Source of the DNA: Pseudo-nitzschia pungens
Lineage: Eukaryota; Bacillariophyta; Bacillariophyceae; Bacillariales; Bacillariaceae
Assembly (NCBI GenBank): GCA_037355855.1
Contig: CM074760.1
Span: 4,642,501 to 4,706,500 of the forward strand
Length of the DNA: 64,000 nt
Reading direction: 5' to 3'
Under the pieces are notes generated by a model, which did no database searches, had not been told where the DNA came from, and was given only the letters and a program-made list of their open reading frames with translations. The position numbers were made by a program, and so were the translations under genes. Shown here piece by piece: positions 48,930-60,089 of the stretch (position 1 is its first letter; the number at the start of each line of letters is the position of its first letter).

Positions 48930-49456
48930 ATGAAATTCTCTGTACTAGCATCGTTTGGCTTCTTGGCCACTGCCTCGGCGTTCACTGTACAAAATGTACT
49001 TCCGGCATCTCGATTGAGTGCCACTTCTCTCAACATGGCAACTCCTGCCGAATTCGTAGACGCCGAGATCGAATCGAATGATGTAAGAATTGACTACACG
49101 CTTAAGGTTCATTTTGCTGCAAGCTGTATTTCTCGTCAGAATTGTTTGTCTGACTAAGCAGATTTGAAACTCATCTCTTTCTTTTTCAATATAATCAGGT
49201 TGTTGTTTTCTCTAAGTCATACTGCCCATTCTGTACTAAGACCAAGGAACTTTTCAACAGCATGGGTGTCGAATATACCGTTCACGAACTCGATCAAATG
49301 GGAGACCAAGGTCCCGAATTGCAAATGGCTTTGTTCCAGAAGACCGAGCAGAAGTCTGTACCGAACGTTTTCGTCAAGCAGCAACACATTGGAGGCAATG
49401 ATGATACTCAAGCAGCTGCTAAGGCAGGAACGTTGCAAGAATTGCTTGGCCTTTAA
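48930..49456 (+). CDS. Glutaredoxin, plastid-targeted, two exons
   Basis: Exons 48930-49082 and 49199-49456 (intron 116 bp, GTAAGA...CAG); 136 aa. The N-terminus MKFSVLASFGFLATASAF is a signal peptide ending in an ASAF plastid motif, followed by a Ser/Arg-rich transit part (VLPASRLSATSLN). Exon 2 encodes the thioredoxin fold with the dithiol active site SYCPFCTKTK, TEQKSVPNVFV (the cis-Pro loop binding glutathione) and HIGGNDDT (the GG motif). It reduces disulfides or glutathionylated proteins using glutathione in the plastid. The intron separates the targeting region from the enzyme domain almost exactly. Confidence 0.9.
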
Positions 49457-49618
49457 ACAATTAACACCGATGTATTGAAAAATAAGACACACATACAAAA
49501 TATTGTAGGGAATAATAAAGTGGTGTATTCCAATTGTAGTGAAGTGCGAAGGTATTCTTATGCCTAATAATATCTTAACTAGTTCAGTACAAGTGTAGTA
49601 GTCACTGGCGACATACCT

Positions 49619-52252
49619 CTATTTCGCAGCCTTTCCTATGCGCTTAACCACCTTCTCAAGATTGTCTATCATGCCATGAACTTCTGTGCGAGCAGCGCCA
49701 TTCCAACCAGAGCTACCATCAGTCATCCCGCTCGCTGTTTTCCTGATCTCTTCTAATCCTTTTGAAATCTTTTTTGAGACTGGCTTCAAAAGAATGCTTT
49801 GAGTTGTAGGATTTTCCAAGTATAGACTCATTTTGTTCAACACCTCTTTCGTCTTAGGCTCAAAATTTTCCTTCGTTTTTGAGAGAATCTCTTTCACCTT
49901 GTTTGCGTCGAAATCAGACGTACTTTCTGAACTTTCCAACTGAGCGACAAGATTCATTACATCCTGCGCAACCAAATTACAAGTATGGTCAATAAAGCCA
50001 TTGCATGCATTTCGCAGCGCTTCTTCAAGGTCACGTTTTGAATCAACGGATTCTTCGTTAACGGACACACCCTCGCGTAACAACGTGACTAATGCATTCT
50101 CTGTGCTCATCGAAAAAAGTCGTCTGTTTCGATTTGCCAAAAATCGAGATACAGCACGACCAGCGTCACTAAAGTCAAGTTGACGCTCGACAGAACGCAA
50201 CTCGATATCAAACGGCGAGAGCTGCTCTCTCAAGATCTTTGGGCAATAAGAACAAGTACCATTTCGAACAACATGTGTCAGCTTCGTTATATGGAAGTAA
50301 TTGAGAGGTACGCGTTAGACCAAACTTACCAACAAATGTTTCACTAGAAACAAGTCTGCGTGAATCGTTCCACTGCGCTTCTCAATATACTTCGACCCGT
50401 CTGTTAAAGACCGTGTGCAGGATTGGACTGACTGCAAAGCAATATCTTCGAAGACTTTGGGTTCGACGACTCGGAATATTTTTGATAAAATCCTCAAAAC
50501 ACTTCTCATCGGAGGGAACCACGATTCATATACCTTAAGTTGTTTCTTCATTGCATCTTCTTCCCCTCCTGGTTGTGATTGCGGTGTTGCTTCAGGAGTT
50601 TTCATCAATTTATTCGGGTAGTCCAAATCAGTTGGGGACGCTTTGAACCGAATCACTTCTTTTGTCAGAGAATTGGTTGCACAGAAAATTAGACGTTCCT
50701 GTGCATCTTCAATGACGCTAGAGATAGACCGAGCGGCCGCAAGTGTGGTTGGGGAAGAACTAGCCATAGAGCGCTCCTCTCGGAGCACGCTTACAATCTG
50801 GCAGAGAGTATCCAGGTCCAATAGTGTTACGAGACCTCGGCGGATTGTCCGGTGAAGGGCCGAGGTCAATGAAGCCAAGTATGCCTGAAAGTCTCTATCG
50901 TAGTAGGTGGCGTCTTCTGTTGCATTCCTTGACGGCAACGCCGGAACTCCCTTTCGATGAGGCAATTTTTCGATGTTGCTCTTACTTTCGCCATCGTCAG
51001 GTTCTTTGCCTTCATCGGATGTTTTTTTGTCACCGAAGAAGTCTAGATACAACGCAGTCTCCACCGTACACAACCGAACGAGAAATACGCAAGCAAGACG
51101 CGTCATACCGACAAGACCATGCTGATCCTTGAGTTTGTCCATGTGGGCCCGAATAGTCGTTTTGAGCAAAGAGTCGCGAGAATTGCAGTATGTAGTTCTA
51201 CATAATTGCAAAAGCTCGTGATATGCTTCTCCGCAATGCAAACGTTTCCTTACCAAAGTCAACAAACGGTTGCTCCTTGACGAAATTCCGTGAAATCTGG
51301 TGTAGATCAGAGATGCTTCCAGTTTGTCAGCGGCGATCGGGGTTTTCGGAATGTTCAACGCACTGGCAACTTGTGTCGTTGTCGTAGAAATGCGGTCCAC
51401 CACAGCTTCTCGGATGAGAAAAAGGGCGGCATCTTGCAATGCTAGAGATCTACGATAATATTCAATGTTTCCACTGGTTTCATACTGTTCGTTTGTCTTC
51501 GATCTGCGTTGACGCTTCATTTCGGCTTCCAGCGCTTCTCTTCCTCCACTTTCCCTCGAAAAAAACTCTACGGCATCATCAATCTGATTGAGAATGGAAG
51601 GGAAGTCATCATTATCAACCTTGACTTTGGCGAGTCCTCGTACAACGGTTTTTCCTTTGAAAAGTACTCCAACCAAGACACCAATGTTATCCACGGCATC
51701 GTAGTGCTTGAGCGGCATCCCAATTTCCTCCGCATGACGACTGAGCATTTCTTGTTCACCTTGTAGACGATCTGCCGCTGCGGAGAGCTCTCCCGAGTGA
51801 CGAATCAACTCTGCGTGCCTATTCGAGATATCTTCAGCAATGTTGATTGATGCTCTGAGTGCCAGGCGTAGTGAGGTAGTATGCTTGAGAAGGCGCGTTA
51901 AGTGATCCGAACTTTCGATTGCTTCCTCCAAGGCTATTTTTGCCGGGGTACTTCCCTGTTCGTTTGAAAGGGAGATCGAATCGGGGGAAGATCCGGGCGG
52001 AGACATAGCTTTCAGAATAGTTGGCTCGTCAGAAGTCAAAGCGGATGGTTGACTGTCTTTTTCTTTCACGGATCCCAGAGAAGTCGGACCGGCGGTCAAT
52101 GCGGCAATCCGTGACAATCTGGAAACCTGGGCCGTTGAACGGGGTGCAAACAGCTCGTACGACACATTGCTCTTCGAACTCGTAGTCGGTTTTGTATTCA
52201 TTGCAACCGAGCCGCTTCGGACTGTCGAAGAATAGGACTGGGCAGAAGACAT
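49619..52252 (-). CDS. COG3: Conserved oligomeric Golgi complex subunit 3, two exons
   Basis: Exons 52252-50330 and 50236-49619 (intron 93 bp, GTAAGT...AG); 846 aa, against 828 in human. The first in-frame ATG is at 52252; the frame is open further upstream without an ATG. The N-terminal 80 residues are Ser-rich and disordered. A coiled coil (ELSAAADRLQGEQEMLSRHA) leads to KHYDAVDNI and the conserved segment FPSILNQIDDAVEFF. Splicing creates HLLILREQLSPFDIEL, which matches the COG3 signature H-L-L-I-L-R-E-Q. COG3 is in lobe A of the COG tether, which captures retrograde vesicles at the Golgi. No frame damage is seen. Confidence 0.85.
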
Positions 52253-52691
52253 TGGTAAAAGAATGCGTGAAGATTCTTGGCTGTGTAATGTTGAGAATCG
52301 AACGGCCGGGCCGTGAGTGAGTGAGTGAGAAAGATGTTGTTCCAACAGCAGACAGAATCTTTCCGTTGTTTCAATCCTTGGTGTTTCTTCGTTAACGCTT
52401 CGTTGTTAACAATCTAGATAGTGACGCTGTCTCGACGGTGTTGCTTTGTAGCGCTGAAAGGCGAGAAAATCAAATAGAATCGAAATAGTGATAACAACAA
52501 TCGACAAGACCATGCAACATCAATCCACGAAACAGAATTGCCTCGGATTGCTTCACAGTGTGAGGGATTTTTCGAGGGTCATAGTTTCAAGTTTTTTGAG
52601 TTTTCTCACTCTTCGCAGTCAGCAGCAATCAGCAACAACAAGGAATTTTTAGTGTCTGAAATTCTGAAATCTTGATTCAGGGAATGAAATA
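52253..52691. promoter_or_regulatory. COG3 upstream region
   Basis: 5' UTR and promoter of COG3, up to the edge of the long-inverted-repeat element at 52692. The segment next to the gene contains GTGAGTGAGTGAGTG near 52312-52326. No other feature was recognised. Confidence 0.4.
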
Positions 52692-53608
52692 CTACGGATC
52701 GCCTAACAATTGAAATAACATTTTTTTAACGAAAATTAACAAAAATTAACGTACATGTACCAAAAAAAAAGAACCTTAACCCCCTGATAACCAAAAATTG
52801 ACCCACAGTATAGAGATCACTAAAACCCCTTTGACTGTCGTCATTGGCTGCTATTGACTCACCTACAGGGGGATCAAAAAAACTACTGAATTAGATCTAT
52901 TTTGCGAGAACACGATTGTTCTTCGCTTCTTCGGTTCGAACATGCTTTTTCGATGCTTTGGAACATGCTTTTTCGACAACAGCAGGTGACACTTGTTGCT
53001 TGAAGAAGAGAGTGGTCGTCAGGACTGCCGAAAAGGTCTTTACTGTCTTGGGTTGGTCTGCTTCTTGCTGGTTGGATCTTGTGTCATTGGATAGAGTGGT
53101 GGGAATCAATTTCAGCTTGCTGAAATGGATCGATTTGGACGAGGAGAGATACACAACAATCATCCAGTATCGATGCACTCGACAATTTACAAATCGATCG
53201 ATTGATCAAATTTGAAAAAAAATCACCTTGAAACCATGGCTAGCCCCATCAAATTCGAATACTCTCTCTCTGACAGCCCTCCTGTCTCTGATCTCTCTGA
53301 TGACGAGAGCAAGAACATAGCTCCAGAGACCTAGCAATATCGCAGTCGTCCCTGCATTGTCTCACTCTCTTGTTCCGTTCGATTTCGTTCCGTTCGTTCG
53401 CATCGTCACAGGGACACCGGCTCGTATATTGTCGCGTCATTGTCGATTGTCGATTGTTGTAGATTGTCGTGTTGTAGATTGTCGATTGCTTACTGGAGAC
53501 ATGGTGTGGCGTTTTAGATGTTGCCAGTAGGAAAATTATGAGCTGTTGCTTGCTGCTGCTGTTGCTGCTGCTTGCTGCTGGAGTGGATCGATTCAGCTGT
53601 AAATCGGA

Positions 53609-54213
53609 TCGTATGTTCGATATCCAGACTTGTAGACCTACAATAGCTAAAGAGAGGTCCAACAACACCTCTCAGTCCCAGCAGTTCTCCTATACTTTGC
53701 GGCGCCGGTCGACTACGCGTCGATAATACAGGGGACAGCAGCAACGCGTTGATATACAGGGGATAGCAGCAGCAACGCGTCAATATGCGACAAACAGCAA
53801 CGCGTCGATAAACAGCAAGTAGCAACGCCTCGATACTATACAGGGGACAGTAGATTGTCGCGTCTCCACCAGGCAATTGTCGAGTCTCCGCCACTCAGTA
53901 TATTGTCGCATCTCCACCAGGCGATTGTCGCGTCTCCACCACCAGTAGATTGTAGAATATACCACCATTGTCAGAGGCCAAGTTGCTGCTGTTGTTGTTG
54001 CTGTCTGCTGTTTGCTGTTTGTAGAATTAGAAATTATGAAGCGCTTGCTGCTTGCTGCTGCTTGCAGATCCAATTGATCCACTCGTGTTTTTCCGGACGT
54101 TCATGTACCGGTATGTTCGATATCCAGACTTGTAGACCTAGAATAGCTAAAGAGAGGTCCAACACCTCTGAGTCCCAGCAGTTCTTCTATACTTTGCGGC
54201 GCCGGTCGACTTC
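53609..54213. repeat. Direct duplication of a roughly 100-bp block
   Basis: A block starting TGTTCGATATCCAGACTTGT and ending GCGGCGCCGGTCGACT lies at about 53609-53715 and again at about 54114-54213. Between the copies are GTCGCGTCTCCACCA-type reiterations and TGCTGCTTGCTGC runs. It is inside the long-inverted-repeat element; no gene is supported. Confidence 0.85.
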
Positions 54214-54629
54214 AATCCCACCATGTGGACGTCCAAGGTTTTCTATTGTACCTATGTTCGATATCCACCAATGGAGATGGATATAATGGATTCCCACAAG
54301 TGTTCGATACTTAAGACGTGGGAGTGATCGACAGCCGGCGCTATTGGGTACAATCGAAAACCTATTACAAATAAACTGGAGCAAACTGGAGCAACACTAA
54401 TTCATTATTTCTATTTTTGCAACTCTGCAAAAGCAAAATCTAAACCACCTCTAAGAAATACAACCAAAATCAAAATCGACAATGGTGGAGACTCGACAAT
54501 CGACAATGGCGCTCAGCGCTCGGGATTCGTGTACGAGCTGGAACTCTCGGGTGTCGATTCCGATTCCGATGAAAACTCCATCCCACCTGGAGATGCGGCC
54601 GGAGACGAGGATCCAATCCCATCGTGGAC

Positions 54630-54945
54630 GCGTTCCTGCTTGCTGCCCCTCCCTGTATTATCAACGCGTTCCTGCTTGCTGCCCCTCCCTGTATTATCAA
54701 CGCGTTGCTGCTTGCTGTGTATCAACGCTTTGCTGCTTGCTGTCCCCCCCCTGTATTATTGACGCTTTGCTGCTGCTTGCTGTCCCCCCTGTATTATCGA
54801 CGCGTTGCTGCTTGCTGTGTATCAACGCTTTGCTGCTTGCTGTCCCCCCTGTATTATCGACGCGTTCCTGCTTGCTTTATTATCGACGCGTTGCTGCTGC
54901 TTGCTGTCCCCCCCTGTATTATATCGACGCGTTGAAACCACTCGC
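54630..54945. repeat. Minisatellite with core TTGCTGCTTGCTGTCCCC
   Basis: About eight degenerate units of 35-45 bp, each of the type GACGCGTTGCTGCTTGCTG plus TCCCCCCTGTATTATC. The same minisatellite occurs in the CAG-flanked MITE copy B (57560-57748). Several frames are open through it because of its composition, not because it codes. Confidence 0.85.
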
Positions 54946-55448
54946 TGTTAGCATCGCTCGCTGTTGCCCTAACTCCCTGCTAAGTTGCAGTTTGCTACGC
55001 GCATACCCCTTTGCTTCCACCACCTCCTGGATGTGGAAGTGACTTCCTCTTCTTCCCAAGCTCTCTACTGAGTTGGAGAGCTCTTCGGGCCCTTGCTCTC
55101 TCATCAGCCGGGTAGTTGTTCATGGTCGGAAGTGGTTTCGATGAAGAAGGGGTTGTCAAGAAGCAAAGTGTCACCTGTTGTTGTCGGAAAAGCATGTTCG
55201 AACCGAAGAACCGAAGAACAATCGTGTTCTCACAAAAATAGATCTAATCAACTAGTTTTTGCAATACCCCTCTAGATGAGTCAATAGCAGCCAATGACGA
55301 CAGTCAAAGGGGTTTCAGTGATCTCTTAATTGTCAGTCAATTTTTGGTAAGAAGGGGGTTAAGGTTCTTTTTTTTTGGTACATGTACGTTAATTTCCACT
55401 AATCTTTGTTAATTTTTTTTTATTTCAATTGTTAGGCGATCCGTAGTA

Positions 55449-57030
55449 AATAATACTGAAGTAAGGTTAACCTTACTTCGTAATGTGATAAGGATATCTA
55501 CCCTAACTTACCGGTAAGGTTACGGTTCGTATGTGATTGTTGTGATTGTTTCCAAAGCTACGTAGATTTGTACCTCAAAAAAGTAAACTCTCTCTGTTGA
55601 TAACTCTCCAATTTTTGGTTGCAGGTGGCAGAATGAAAGATTGGCACTTGAGGGGTGAGTGGAGTTGTGGTCCTTAATTTTTTTATGTTTTTATGGTTAT
55701 ATTTACTGGTTGTGTATGGTTATGCGTAATTACCTATATTGAACTTAAAATCAACAAATATCATTGCCAAAAACACAAAAATGTCTAAAACCACGACCAT
55801 TCGCGGGGTAAGATTTAGTACAGCGATTCTTACCAAGTCTACAGTTAAAAACAGCGAAAAGTCAGTTTTTAACTTTCCCCCCTCTCTCACACTCTCTCTT
55901 CTAACAAAGTAAGAGCTCCATTGTGACGGAGGTGATAAATACTCACAACTCCACTAACAGAGGTCATGAACTCAGAGCAATAGATAGATTTCAAAATAAT
56001 GGAGAAGGCAAATAATACTGCTTATCCTAATAATGCATCTACTATGTCAGGGAGAGACCCTTCAATTTTTGCTTTGATTTCATCCCTTTGAGTCTTCTTC
56101 ATATCAACAGGGACCAAAGGCATCAAATGGACCAGCTGGGCTGTTTGCTGATGCTATTAAACCTCCCTTCATCAGCATCATAATGCCAATTGTCTGAATC
56201 TTCCTTGGGAAGCCTGTGAGACTCAAATTGCTGCTGGAGGGTTGCATCTGATTTGTCAAAGAATATAAGAATACTAAGTCTACTCTGTTGATGTAGTTTT
56301 TCAACTCAGAGCCACCATAGTATTCAGGAGGGTTGACCTTGCTTGTATGGACTACAGAATGCTTGATCATTTTGTGGATGATGGTTTGAAATCAGGTTTC
56401 CATTATCAGTGGGTGACAATATCTCTGTTTTTTACTACAGACACACCCTTTTGACGATTGTACCAAGCCCTCCAAATCAAGCAGGATGGGAGGGCCCTCT
56501 AACTCGAGCAGGATGGGAGGGGGAAGGCACAGTACCAGAACCACACAGTAGTATCTTCCCTTCAATATTGTGTATTGCAAGTACTTCAAACATGGCATTA
56601 AATCTTAATTGCACATGTAATAAATTAATTTCAAGGGTAATTGAAATTTGATTAAACCAAATAATTACGTAGGCACTTTAATGTATATAGTAGCACCTCT
56701 ATAAGTGACATTGAAATCTAGAATTGTCTCTCAATGTGACACTGGTGATAGCCCCTTGAAGCCTGTTTGTTATTGAACTTCTCTTGCAAGTGTCAAAGTG
56801 ATCCCATGGTCAAAGTGACCCCAAAAGTGTCAGTGAGTGTGAAGTGTCAAAGTGACCCTGGTTGTCACTTCTTTGACCGCAGGGGTCACTTTGACACTCA
56901 GGAGAGAAGTTTGGCCATAAGTTGGTAGTGAATTGAAATTATTTTTTAACCTGTAAGGATATGTGCCCGTCGGCAATAGAGATAGCAGCAATAGCAGTAA
57001 CAACAGTACAGCACGGAGTGCTGGCAAATA
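55449..57030. other. Repeat-poor interval with no recognised gene
   Basis: Starts with GAAGTAAGGTTAACCTTACT at 55459, a perfect form of the recurring intergenic palindrome, and GGTAAGGTTACGG at 55512. A weak minus-strand ORF (56104-56370) has no recognisable domain. Near 56475-56520 AGCAGGATGGGAGGG is repeated twice. GTGACCC/GGGTCAC words and TCAAAGTGA reiterations lie around 56800-56900. At 57001-57023 a block with the CAGCACGGAGTGCTG hairpin matches 43317-43339. Confidence 0.4.
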
Positions 57031-57206
57031 CTTCCTCCATTTCAAAATAACTGTGCAATGACTTTAATGTGTGTGTTCCGTTTTAACTGTGCATTGTGTA
57101 GAAAGTATGCAAAAGTTGTACTACAGAATTAAAATAGGTGCGCATCGTGAAAAAACACACACAAACAAAAATAAATATTGTTATCATGCTAAAATAGGAG
57201 AATTTA
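57031..57206. mobile_element. Stowaway-like MITE fragment, right end missing
   Basis: Begins after a TA with CTTCCTCCATTTCAAAATAA, a Stowaway-type end, and shares a block near 57135 (TAGGTGCGCATC ... AAAACACACACAAA) with the copy at 42658. The right terminus is absent; sequence changes to the CAG-flanked MITE or Gypsy relic at about 57200. Confidence 0.5.
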
Positions 57207-57209
57207 CAG

Positions 57210-58179
57210 GACCTTCCGGAACTGAAAATATTTTGCGCAGACTGCGCGATTTTAAGTCGACCTGGTCAATGCTCATCCCCCTTTTGGAGCACAATTTTAG
57301 GGGGATAAACTTGCACTTTTTTTCCGCACTTTTTTCGAGACCAAAAAGTGCAAGTTTTCACGGGACTAAAAAAAACGTTCTTTTTCAACTCGCATTAAAT
57401 GCGAGTTTTGTTCAACGGACAGAAAAAAGTGTGAGTTTTCTGTTAACTTATTAATAATTAGAGGCGCAACAATGTAGTCGAGTCATGACGGAGTCGATTT
57501 GTTAATAGAGGCGCAACAGCGGAGTCGATTTGTTAATAGAGGAGCAACGACGCGGGAGTCGACGCGTTGCTGCTGGTGCTTGCTGTCCCCCCTCTGTATT
57601 ATCGACACGTTGCTGCTTGCTGTCCCCCCCTGTATTATCAACGTGTTGCTGCTTGCTGCTTGCTGCCCCCCCTGTATTATCGACGCGTTGCTGCTGCTTG
57701 CTGCTTGCTGCTTGCTGTCCCCCCCCTGTATTATCGACGCGTTGCAACGACGAGGGAGTCGATTTGCTAATAGAGGCAAAACGACGGAGTCGATTTGTTG
57801 ATACCGGTAGAGGCGCAACGACGCGGGAGTCGATTTGCTAAGAGAGGGGCAACGACGGAGTCGATTTGCTAAAATTTTTGTTGAAAACACTCATTTTCCA
57901 AAGAAAACTCGCATTTTTTAAAATAAAACTCGCATTTTTTACCGAAAACTCGCATTTTAGTGCTGAAAACTCGCATTTATGGCTGTATATACGTGTTTTT
58001 TTTCTAGAGCAAAAATGCGAATTTTTTAGTACCATAAAAATCCGTTCTTTTTTCGATCCCAAAAAATGCAAGTTTCTTTGGGGAGATAATAAATTTGAGG
58101 GGAGACCCTCAAAATGACTAATTGGAATAAGAAAATCGCGCGGTCCGCGCATTGAAAACTAACTTTGTTCCGGAAGGTC
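57210..58179. mobile_element. CAG-flanked MITE, copy B
   Basis: A 970-bp element with perfect 13-bp inverted ends GACCTTCCGGAAC, flanked by CAG at 57207-57209 and 58180-58182. It is inverted relative to copy A (44758-45545). It shares the inner TGCGCAGACTGCGCGATTTT pair, subterminal AAAACTCGCATTTT words (five between 57893 and 57980) and the central GGAGTCGATTTGTTAATAGA repeats. A foreign minisatellite (57560-57748) is inserted among the central repeats. No protein is encoded. Confidence 0.85.
57560..57748. repeat. Minisatellite shared with the 52692-55446 element
   Basis: Four units with GACGCGTTGCTGCTGCTTGC and TCCCCCCTGTATTATCGAC, the same type as 54630-54945. It begins and ends with GACGCGTTG and interrupts the GGAGTCGATTTG repeat array of the MITE. 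Confidence 0.85.
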
Positions 58180-58182
58180 CAG

Positions 58183-58490
58183 TGGTGGCATCTTCTGGCC
58201 AGTCCTCTTGTGTGAACTTAAATGGGAACTGTTTGGTTCCAATCAGTTATTTATTAAGTTTAATTACACTATTTCTGTTAGTTGTCATTTGGTTTGGAAA
58301 TGAGCAAAAAGTGATTGCTCCAGTTCCCCCCCTGAGATCCACTTCCTCATGATATCTCATGTTGTAACTGATTTTGTTCCGTTCTTGTACAGTGGTAGGA
58401 GTTGTTTCTCTCTTTGTTTCCTGGCTGTGGTTGCCCGCAGTTGTTTCTCTTTTTATTTTGTGGGAATGGATTCCCGTGGTTCTCCAGCAT
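58183..58490 (-). pseudogene. Relic of the edge Gypsy-like family: gag start and leader
   Basis: Matches 1904-2245 of the edge element, including the first gag codons (minus-strand GTKQFPFKFTQEDWPEDATT against GTKLKPFNIVREDWPEDATT). The gag ATG is not preserved and the rest of gag is gone. The leader hairpin GAGCAAAAAGTGATTGCTC is kept. The sequence continues at 61886 after the inserted LTR element. Confidence 0.8.
58486..58490 (+). repeat. Target-site duplication AGCAT, left copy
   Basis: AGCAT precedes the LTR at 58491 and is repeated at 61881-61885 after the second LTR. The joined flank (TCTCCAGCATTGCTCCTCTG) matches the uninterrupted edge element near 2236-2255. Confidence 0.95.
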
Positions 58491-58871
58491 TGTAACACTC
58501 TAGGGTAGAATTAGATGGAGTGGTACACGATAGGTTAATAAATTGGTGTTTTAATGATGAATAATTATAAAATTGTGTTACAAAAGAGAAAGGTTGAATA
58601 CTTTACGAGATGGGAATGATTTCTTGAGTATGGAATGAATGATCGAATAATGATATATTATTCGGCGGGCATAATATCAATAATCGGCGAGTCATGGGAC
58701 TCTTGATATTTATCTTGATATTTGAGTATCCAATCAGTGTCCGTTGTGTGTCCGTTGTGTGTGTATATATATACTGAACATACATACCTGAATACCATAT
58801 ATATTGGAGTACATGCGGGATTCAATAATCATTTAGAGTCCTTCGTAACACGGCTACGCCAGCATGTTACA
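58491..58871 (-). repeat. 3' LTR of the gag-only element, 381 bp
   Basis: Differs from the other LTR at one position (T at 58789, G at 61798). The GTGTCCGTTGTGTGTC region and ATATATATA track are shared. The small ORF inside both LTRs is not a gene. On its inner side lies the purine-rich ATTGGGGAACTA (58883-58872, minus strand), the likely polypurine tract. Confidence 0.95.
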
Positions 58872-58883
58872 TAGTTCCCCAAT

Positions 58884-60089
58884 GATTAGGTGAAGTTTGC
58901 ATGTGGTTCAATACAATAGGTTCGGAGTTGTAGTTCAATACAATACGTTTGGAGAACCGGTTGAAGATGATATATGCCATTTGAAGTATTCCGAAGATAT
59001 ATGGTAATGTAGATCGAAGTGGGATTGAAGAAGGTTCTTCAGATTTGTTTCTTGTATTCGAGAAGGGTCATAAAGACATGGTAAAAATAGAAAAAGAGTC
59101 AAAGAAAATTCTTTTCCTCCCCCAACTGTGATGTACCTCTCGGGGTAGTGGACCTGAGTTTCGAAGTCGATTGATTTTCGAAATCGAGTGGGAGATCGAT
59201 TGCTCATAGGCATAAAAACACCTCCTGTAATAGGAGTTTAAGGTAGGTGAAAAGCCGAGCTGCGTTGGATGTGTTGCTTGCCGTATCTGCGAGTGTATGT
59301 GTTCAAGCAGAGAGGGGACGCATTGTTAGTTACTAGTTATTGGGTGAATTGATATGGAAATTCAGTTGCGATTTGCCGGATACTTTGCCGGTCTTTATGG
59401 GTGTATTTGCAGCAGTTTACTGGAGTTCAGAATTTTGTAACTCCAGAGCACCTCTGTGGGTTTCGAATATGGTTTTTGTGGGATTGCTCTCTTATTTTTT
59501 GGAGCTCCCTGTGCACTATTTGTTTGTCCGGAACAAGGTTGGCCTTGTTATTGCTGCTGAACCCTTTATTTTGTTTGCGTCTGTACCCTTATCGATATTG
59601 ATATATGATTCGATTCGATTATTATGTTTTGCGTCTGTAACCTTATCGATATCAATATATGATTCGATTCGATTATTATGTTTTGCGTCTGTAACCGCAT
59701 CGATATCGATACGATACGATTCGATTCGATGCAATTCGATTGATTCATGGCTGTAGCGTCTGTACCCGTGCAATTGGTTTGCGTCCGAACCTTTTGCTAT
59801 TATTTATTTGCCATATGAATCTGTTATTTTTATTTGATTTGGTTGATTGTCGCCGTCACTCTGGATCGGTCTTGAGCGCTTGTATTTAGTTCGAACATTT
59901 TGGTTGCAACAGGGCTCATCTCTGTAGGTTCCTTCCCTTCTTTTCCTTTGGGAGTTCTCCTCCATGCGTCTTCCCAGACAGCAGTGCTGTACTGGCATTC
60001 AGGTCCAGTGGAGCTGAAGGCACGGTGCTGTGGATATCATGATCCTGGATGCGTGATCCTTTTTGTTTGTTGTGTGGTTTTAGTGGCTG
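58884..60089 (-). other. Non-coding interior of the gag-only element with pol relic and 51-bp repeats
   Basis: Directly after gag a minus-strand segment (about 60060-59930) still resembles the pol start (LDLNASTALLSG, THGGELPKEKKG) but contains stops, and the rest of pol is missing. At 59574-59730 three units of about 51 bp contain TTGCGTCTGTAACCTTATCG and GATTCGATTCGATTATTATG. The remainder shows no ORF of interest. Confidence 0.7.

Larger units (their letters stand above)
52692..55446. mobile_element. Non-coding transposon with about 300-bp terminal inverted repeats
   Basis: A 2755-bp element flanked by TA (52690-52691 and 55447-55448). The ends are CTACGGATCGCCTAACAATT on both sides. The arms stay alignable for roughly 300 bp: GTACATGTACC, AGAACCTTAACCCCCT, ACCCCTTTGACTGTCGTCAT, GAACACGATTGTTCTTCG and CAGGTGACACTT all occur inverted on the other side. 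An alternative reading is a 4-bp AAAT duplication. The interior is made of duplicated blocks and minisatellites, with no recognisable transposase. It shares termini with the MITE at 3333-3651. Confidence 0.8.

Noticed and set aside
52253..52345. N-terminal extension of COG3 to 52345
   Set aside because: The first codon there is TTG; the first in-frame ATG is at 52252.
53514..54286. Several overlapping ORFs rich in Leu, Ser or Gln on both strands
   Set aside because: They follow TGCTGC/GCAGCA repeats in all frames inside a non-coding transposon.
54482..55042. 186-aa ORF with CCLSPP-type repeats
   Set aside because: Open only because of the minisatellite; no domain, and adjacent frames are equally open.
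56104..56370. 88-aa ORF on the minus strand
   Set aside because: No recognisable domain and an alternative frame looks equally protein-like; not supported as a gene.
58603..58785. 60-aa ORF MYVQYIYTHTTDTQ, repeated at 61612
   Set aside because: It is within the 381-bp LTR; translation of LTR sequence including a TA/TG microsatellite.
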